NCBI GenBank assembly: GCA_031288815.1
Contig: JAITQR010000273.1
Location: 1-9,908, forward strand
Source of the DNA: Treponema sp.
GTDB taxonomy: Bacteria; Spirochaetota; Spirochaetia; Treponematales; Breznakiellaceae
Direction: 5' to 3'
Length of the DNA stretch: 9,908 nt
Position numbers and translations under genes: made by a program. Of the stretch, positions 6,449-9,908 are shown piece after piece. The notes under the pieces were generated by a model. That model was given only the letters and a program-made list of their open reading frames with translations. It ran no database searches and had not been told where the DNA came from. Within the stretch, counting starts at the first letter, position 1. Each line of letters opens with the position of its first letter.

Positions 6449-8572
6449 ATGGACCGGAAAAAAGCAATTATCGCGGCATCCGCCCTGGCCCTGATCCTGG
6501 CCGGAACGGGGGTTTTCTTTCTGATTCGGGCTTTTTCCTCCGGGGAGGATCCGGCGGCCCGGGTCCGGCAGAACACCTTGCGACTGGCCAGGGATTATAT
6601 TGAGCAGAAAGAGTACAGCCGGGCCCTGGATCAGTTGGACCGGCTCTTAATCGAAAACGCCGACGACCAGGAGGCCAGGGAACTGCGGGATCTGGCCATC
6701 CGGGAGTCCCGGGCGGCCGGGCTTAGCGCGTCGGAGGCGGCGGCGGAAACATCCGCGTCCGCCGCCCGGGCTGCCGCCGAAGCCTCCGCGTCCGCAGCCC
6801 GGGCCGCCGCCCTCGTCCAGGCTCCGGCGCGACCCGCGGCGGAAGACATTGCCGCCCAGGCAAGGCTGGAGGAGGAACGGCGGAAAGCGGCGGAAGAACG
6901 CCGCCTGCTTTTGGAGGCGGAAACCGCCGCCCGGCTCGCCTCGGAAGCGGAGCGCCGGACCATTGCCGAGGCGGAAGCCACGGCCCGGGCCGCCGCGGAA
7001 GCGGAACGCCGGGCTGTTGCCGAGGCGGAAGCCGCCGCCCGTGCCGTGGCGGAAGCGGAGCGCCGGGCCGCCGCCGAGGCGGAAGCGGTCCGCCGCCGGG
7101 CGGAGGAGGCGGAACTGGCCCGGCTTTCCGAGGAAAAGCGGGAACGGATGAGGGCGGTAAACGATCTGGTATTCCGGGGCAGGGATCTTGTCCGGCAGGG
7201 AGATGCCTCCGGGGGAGAGGCGGCCTTTACGGAAGCCCTTGGCCGGCTGCCCCCCGAGGAAAAACGCTTTGAAGCCCAGAAAAGGGCGGAAATAGCCGAA
7301 ACCTGGTACGATCTTTACGCGGAACATCCCGGTTCGGAAGAAGGCCGCAAGGCTATGGTTGAGGCAAGGGCCCAGGCGGAAAACGCTCTCGCCGCCGATC
7401 CCTCCCAGGGGCTTCCCCATTATACCCTGGGAAAGATATACCGGGATTTAAAACAGTGGGACGACGCCGCGGGGGAACTGAAAGAGGCGGTAAAGCGTGA
7501 TCCGAACAACTACCTCTACCCCCTCGACCTGGGACGGGTCTACTTCAGTTCCCGCAAATTTGCCGACGCCCGCCAGGCTTTTGAGACGGTTACCCGGCTA
7601 AACCCCGGTTTCGAGCCCGCCTGGTACAACCTGGGGGGTGTCCTTCGCTCCCTCGGCCGGCAGGACGAGGCCCTGGCGGCTTACCGTAAGGCCGTCGGCA
7701 TAAAGGCGGACTACACCGCGGCCCACCGGGAAATAGGGCGAATCCTCTCCGCCAAGGGGGATGCCAGGGGAGCTGCCGCCGCCTTCGGCAAGGCCCTGGA
7801 GTCCAGTCCCAACGATCTGGCCTCTTTGCGGGAACTGGGGATACTTCAGGCGGCCGCGGGGAATTACCAGGCCGCGGAACCCCTCTTTGTCAGGGCCCTT
7901 GCCTCGGCTCCCGGTGACGGACAGACCAACTACAACATGGCCATTGTCAAACTGGGGCTGGACAAAAACGCCGAGGCGGCGGACTACGCCCGGCGGGCGG
8001 CAAAGGCCGCGCCGGGCAACCCCTCCTACGCCTATACCCTGGGCCAGGCCCTGGAAGGGACGGGGGATCCGGGGAAAGCTATCGCCGCTTATACCGACGC
8101 GGCAAGGCTGGACCCGAAATACGTGAAACCCCGGATCAACCTGGGCCGGCTCTGCCTGGAAAACGGCTTTGTCCGGGACGCCCTCGGATTTCTCACCGAA
8201 GCCTACCAGACGGAACCGAATAACTACGAGGTCAACAACAACCTCGGCGCCGTGTACGCCAAACAGGAAGACTGGGCCAAAAGCGTGGAACATTACGAGA
8301 AAGCCCTGGCGGCTCAGCCGGGACACGCCACGGTGCGGCTTAATCTGGCCCGGGCTTACGCCGGCGCGAAGAACCTGGGCAAGGCCCGGGAAGCTTATGA
8401 GCAGTACCTTAAACTCGTCCCGGACAGTTGGGAAGCGATTCTGGAACTGGGCAAGACCTATGTGAGCCTTGGGGATACGGATTCCGCCCGGGCCCGCCTT
8501 ACCGATCTCCTCAAGCGCAATCCTTCCTATCCGGGGAAGAGCGAGGCTGAAAGGATCCTGGGCAGTTTATGA
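6449..8572 (+). CDS. Large membrane-anchored protein with Ala/Glu/Arg tandem repeats and eleven TPRs
   Basis: A 707-residue protein with these regions: cytoplasmic MDRKK; one membrane segment (about 6-28); a helical hairpin resembling one TPR (about 41-75); an Ala-rich low-complexity region with an 11-residue repeat (about 88-130); a charged Ala/Glu/Arg helix with three 18-residue repeats (165-218), probably a long coiled coil or single helix; a degenerate TPR-like part (about 235-320); and eleven consecutive 34-residue TPRs without one inserted residue (321-694). The usual canonical positions are kept, e.g. YNLGGVLRSLGRQDEALAAY. With no cleavage site it should be an anchored periplasmic or envelope scaffold. 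AGGAG at 6435-6439 serves the ATG, 9 bases away. Its stop overlaps the permease start by 4 bases. The architecture recalls T. pallidum TP0470, known for variable EAEEARR-type repeats (from memory, not aligned). It has no catalytic motif. Confidence 0.92.
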   Translation: MDRKKAIIAASALALILAGTGVFFLIRAFSSGEDPAARVRQNTLRLARDYIEQKEYSRALDQLDRLLIENADDQEARELRDLAIRESRAAGLSASEAAAETSASAARAAAEASASAARAAALVQAPARPAAEDIAAQARLEEERRKAAEERRLLLEAETAARLASEAERRTIAEAEATARAAAEAERRAVAEAEAAARAVAEAERRAAAEAEAVRRRAEEAELARLSEEKRERMRAVNDLVFRGRDLVRQGDASGGEAAFTEALGRLPPEEKRFEAQKRAEIAETWYDLYAEHPGSEEGRKAMVEARAQAENALAADPSQGLPHYTLGKIYRDLKQWDDAAGELKEAVKRDPNNYLYPLDLGRVYFSSRKFADARQAFETVTRLNPGFEPAWYNLGGVLRSLGRQDEALAAYRKAVGIKADYTAAHREIGRILSAKGDARGAAAAFGKALESSPNDLASLRELGILQAAAGNYQAAEPLFVRALASAPGDGQTNYNMAIVKLGLDKNAEAADYARRAAKAAPGNPSYAYTLGQALEGTGDPGKAIAAYTDAARLDPKYVKPRINLGRLCLENGFVRDALGFLTEAYQTEPNNYEVNNNLGAVYAKQEDWAKSVEHYEKALAAQPGHATVRLNLARAYAGAKNLGKAREAYEQYLKLVPDSWEAILELGKTYVSLGDTDSARARLTDLLKRNPSYPGKSEAERILGSL
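6752..6811. repeat. 33-base tandem repeat (1.8 copies) encoding SASAARAAAEA
   Basis: Unit 1 is 6752-6784 and partial unit 2 is 6785-6811. Over the shared 27 bases, 25 agree; the two differences are both third-position changes (GCC/GCA and GCT/GCC). It encodes the Ala/Ser-rich low-complexity part of the large TPR protein. Such near-identity suggests recent duplication or slippage. Confidence 0.85.
6941..7102. repeat. 54-base tandem repeat, three copies, encoding AEAERRAVAEAEAAARAV-type units
   Basis: Units are 6941-6994, 6995-7048 and 7049-7102, in frame, 18 codons each. Units 1 and 2 agree at 44 of 54 bases by eye; units 2 and 3 agree at about 41, with the third diverging at its end. A half-unit relic (LLLEAETAARLA) precedes them. 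In-frame units of this kind can expand or contract without breaking the gene. Confidence 0.85.
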
Positions 8573-9756
8573 GCGAATACCCCACCAAGGCCCCGGTCCC
8601 GGAGGAAGCGCCGGAAACAGCTTCGAGACACTCCGCCGAGGGATCGGCGGGGGGCGGAGTTTTCCCTCCGGGACGCGGCAACCTGTCGCCCATCCAGGCC
8701 TATGCCTTTGGGGCGCTTCTTCTTCTCCTTTTCATCATGGTTTGCCGGGTTTTCGCGCCTTTCTTTACGGTGCTGCTCTGGTCCATCCTGCTTTACGTAC
8801 TGGTAAGCCCCCTGCACCACCGGGTGATACGGGATCTCGATTTTTCCACCGCCAAGGGCAGGATACTTAAAAATTTCTGGGCGGCGGTTTTTGCCCTGGG
8901 TACCGCGGTGGTTATTATGATCCCCTTGAGCTTTATAGCCTCCCTGTTCTCCCGGCAGATAGTAGAACTGATGCGGTATATCCGGGAGCTTTTCAACCAG
9001 CGGCCCGAGGGTTTTTCGGATCTGTTCGACAACCTGTCGGCCTTCATTGTCGATGTTTCCAAGGGCCAGGTAACGCTGAGCGGTATTGAGATTGAGCGGT
9101 GGCTTCTTAATTCCCTCAGCGGCGGCCTGCAGCGGCTTATCTCCCTAAGCAGTATCGTCGCCAGAAACATCGGAACCTTCTTTGTGGGACTGGTGCTGAT
9201 GGTCTTTACCCTGTTTTTCTTCTATGCCGACGGCCCCTACCTTTCCCGGCTGGCGGTCCACGCCATCCCTATCCGCAGGGCCTACATGCGCACCCTTATG
9301 GGCAAGTTTATGGACATTACCCGGAATCTCTTTTTAGGATATATCCTGGTTGCCCTGATCCAGTCCGCGCTGGCCTATATCATCTTTACGCTGTTCAAGG
9401 TAAGCGGCGCGCTGGTTCTTGCGGGACTTACCTTTATCTGTGTGTTTATCCCCATGATCGGCGGCGGCCTCGTGTGGCTGCCCCTGGGACTCATCAGGAT
9501 TCTTACGGGAAATGTCTTGAACGGAATTATCTTCCTCGTTGTTTCCGGACTCTTTATTTCCCTGCTGGACAATATCCTGCGCCCCATGTTTTTAAGGGAT
9601 CGGATACAGCTCCACCCGCTGATCATCTTCTTCGCCATCCTGGGGGGCGTAAGAGTCTTCGGTTTTAACGGCCTCATCCTGGGGCCCATGGTAGTTATCC
9701 TGTTTCTTACCGTCCTGGATATGTTCCTTATCGAACACAAGATAAATGAGGATTAG
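8569..9756 (+). CDS. AI-2E/PerM-family transporter (putative permease)
   Basis: A 395-residue polytopic inner-membrane protein of the AI-2E transporter (PerM/TqsA/YdiK-type) family. Members have been linked to autoinducer-2 export or to Na+/Li+-proton exchange; the substrate here is unknown. It has a Pro/Glu-rich cytoplasmic N-terminus (1-40), hydrophobic segments at about 43-60, 61-81, 104-125, 201-220, 252-275, 277-297, 300-311, 318-334 and 350-385, and a less hydrophobic region (about 126-200) between segments 3 and 4, as in the family. Diagnostic blocks are FIPMIGGGLVWLP (293-305), LLDNILRPMFLRDR (332-345), LHPLIIFFAILGGVRVFG (348-365) and NGLILGP (367-373). The ATG overlaps the upstream TGA (ATGA) and has only a distant AGGA near 8549, so translation is likely coupled to the TPR gene. 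The length is slightly above the family's usual 340-370 because of the N-terminal extension. Confidence 0.9.
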   Translation: MSEYPTKAPVPEEAPETASRHSAEGSAGGGVFPPGRGNLSPIQAYAFGALLLLLFIMVCRVFAPFFTVLLWSILLYVLVSPLHHRVIRDLDFSTAKGRILKNFWAAVFALGTAVVIMIPLSFIASLFSRQIVELMRYIRELFNQRPEGFSDLFDNLSAFIVDVSKGQVTLSGIEIERWLLNSLSGGLQRLISLSSIVARNIGTFFVGLVLMVFTLFFFYADGPYLSRLAVHAIPIRRAYMRTLMGKFMDITRNLFLGYILVALIQSALAYIIFTLFKVSGALVLAGLTFICVFIPMIGGGLVWLPLGLIRILTGNVLNGIIFLVVSGLFISLLDNILRPMFLRDRIQLHPLIIFFAILGGVRVFGFNGLILGPMVVILFLTVLDMFLIEHKINED

Positions 9757-9776
9757 CCCCTTGCGTGCCCCTAAGG

Positions 9777-9855
9777 CCTTGCAAAACACCCCTGGCGGGA
9801 CAATAATGGACTTGTTCGGCAACCCGGTTGCTTGGGGGGTCTTACAAAACGCCCC
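9777..9855. repeat. Imperfect 16-base direct repeat in the non-coding tail
   Basis: CCTTGCAAAACACCCC (9777-9792) and TCTTACAAAACGCCCC (9840-9855) agree at 13 of 16 positions, 63 bases apart. A shorter relative, CCTTGCGTGCCCC, begins at 9759. They lie in the 152-base stretch after the permease (9757-9908), where no gene, clear promoter or intrinsic terminator was found. They could be intergenic repeat units or a regulator's binding sites. Confidence 0.45.
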
Positions 9856-9878
9856 GTATTTTGCCGTCTCCGGCGGCC

Positions 9879-9908
9879 GTTGTCCGGAAACTTCGGTTTC
9901 CGAACAGC
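9879..9908. other. UUCG-capped inverted repeat (possible terminator or structured RNA element) at window edge
   Basis: The arms GTTGTCCGGAAAC (9879-9891) and GTTTCCGAACAGC (9896-9908) pair at 12 of 13 positions (one G-U wobble, one C/A mismatch) around a TTCG loop, the very stable UUCG tetraloop. The core of 7 base pairs is perfect. It may extend beyond the window; a following T-run that would mark an intrinsic terminator of the permease operon cannot be seen. Confidence 0.6.

Noticed and set aside
6647..7420. Minus-strand frame encoding repeated Gly-rich FRLGNGPALRFRG-type units
   Set aside because: It looks like a repetitive structural protein but is exactly the complement of the Ala/Glu/Arg tandem repeats of the plus-strand TPR protein.
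9819..9831. GCAACC/GGTTGC palindrome after the permease
   Set aside because: It has only a 1-base centre (5 base pairs with a 3-base loop if folded) and no T-run, so it is too weak to call as a terminator or operator.

Overview
This GC-rich window (roughly 55-60% G+C by eye) is almost entirely coding. It looks like a chromosomal segment of a spirochaete, most likely a Treponema-like bacterium of the termite-gut or free-living kind. The basis is the protein style (TPR proteins with Ala/Glu/Arg-rich helical stretches, a glucose-6-phosphate isomerase with the SKSGTTQET motif) and, from memory only, a resemblance to the Treponema pallidum region around TP0470-TP0475, where a TPR/EAR-repeat protein lies near pgi. 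The genus was not tested by any search.

Layout. (1) 1-1584, plus strand: the 3' part of pgi (glucose-6-phosphate isomerase, cut by the window edge), then after 3 bases a flavin reductase-family gene. (2) 5563-1603, minus strand: a very compact four-gene operon. In transcription order it encodes a membrane-anchored TPR protein with a C-terminal Mrr-like nuclease fold, a calcineurin-like metallophosphoesterase (4-base overlap), a ParB/sulfiredoxin-fold protein with a TTG start (1-base gap), and an M28-family zinc peptidase-like protein with a GTG start (7-base gap). It converges on the pgi operon with only 18 bases between stop codons. (3) 5564-5725: an AT-rich divergent intergenic region that must carry promoters for both flanking operons. 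(4) 5726-9756, plus strand: an exported four-TPR protein, a 707-residue membrane-anchored protein with Ala/Glu/Arg tandem repeats and eleven gapless 34-residue TPRs, and an AI-2E/PerM-family transporter (4-base overlap). (5) 9757-9908: a non-coding tail with an imperfect direct repeat and a UUCG-capped hairpin that runs into the window edge.

How the genes may work together. The two divergent operons each begin with a TPR protein carrying an N-terminal membrane or export signal, so the segment may encode envelope-associated scaffolds made together with their partners: a permease on one side, and cytoplasmic phosphoesterase, ParB-fold and peptidase-like proteins on the other. Several conserved enzyme motifs are changed: the Mrr-like domain lacks recognisable catalytic residues, the M28 protein has Asn where the last metal-binding His is expected, and the phosphoesterase lacks the motif I His. 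The minus-strand operon may therefore contain sensors or binding proteins built from enzyme folds. That is inference. No mobile element, CRISPR array, tRNA or rRNA was seen.
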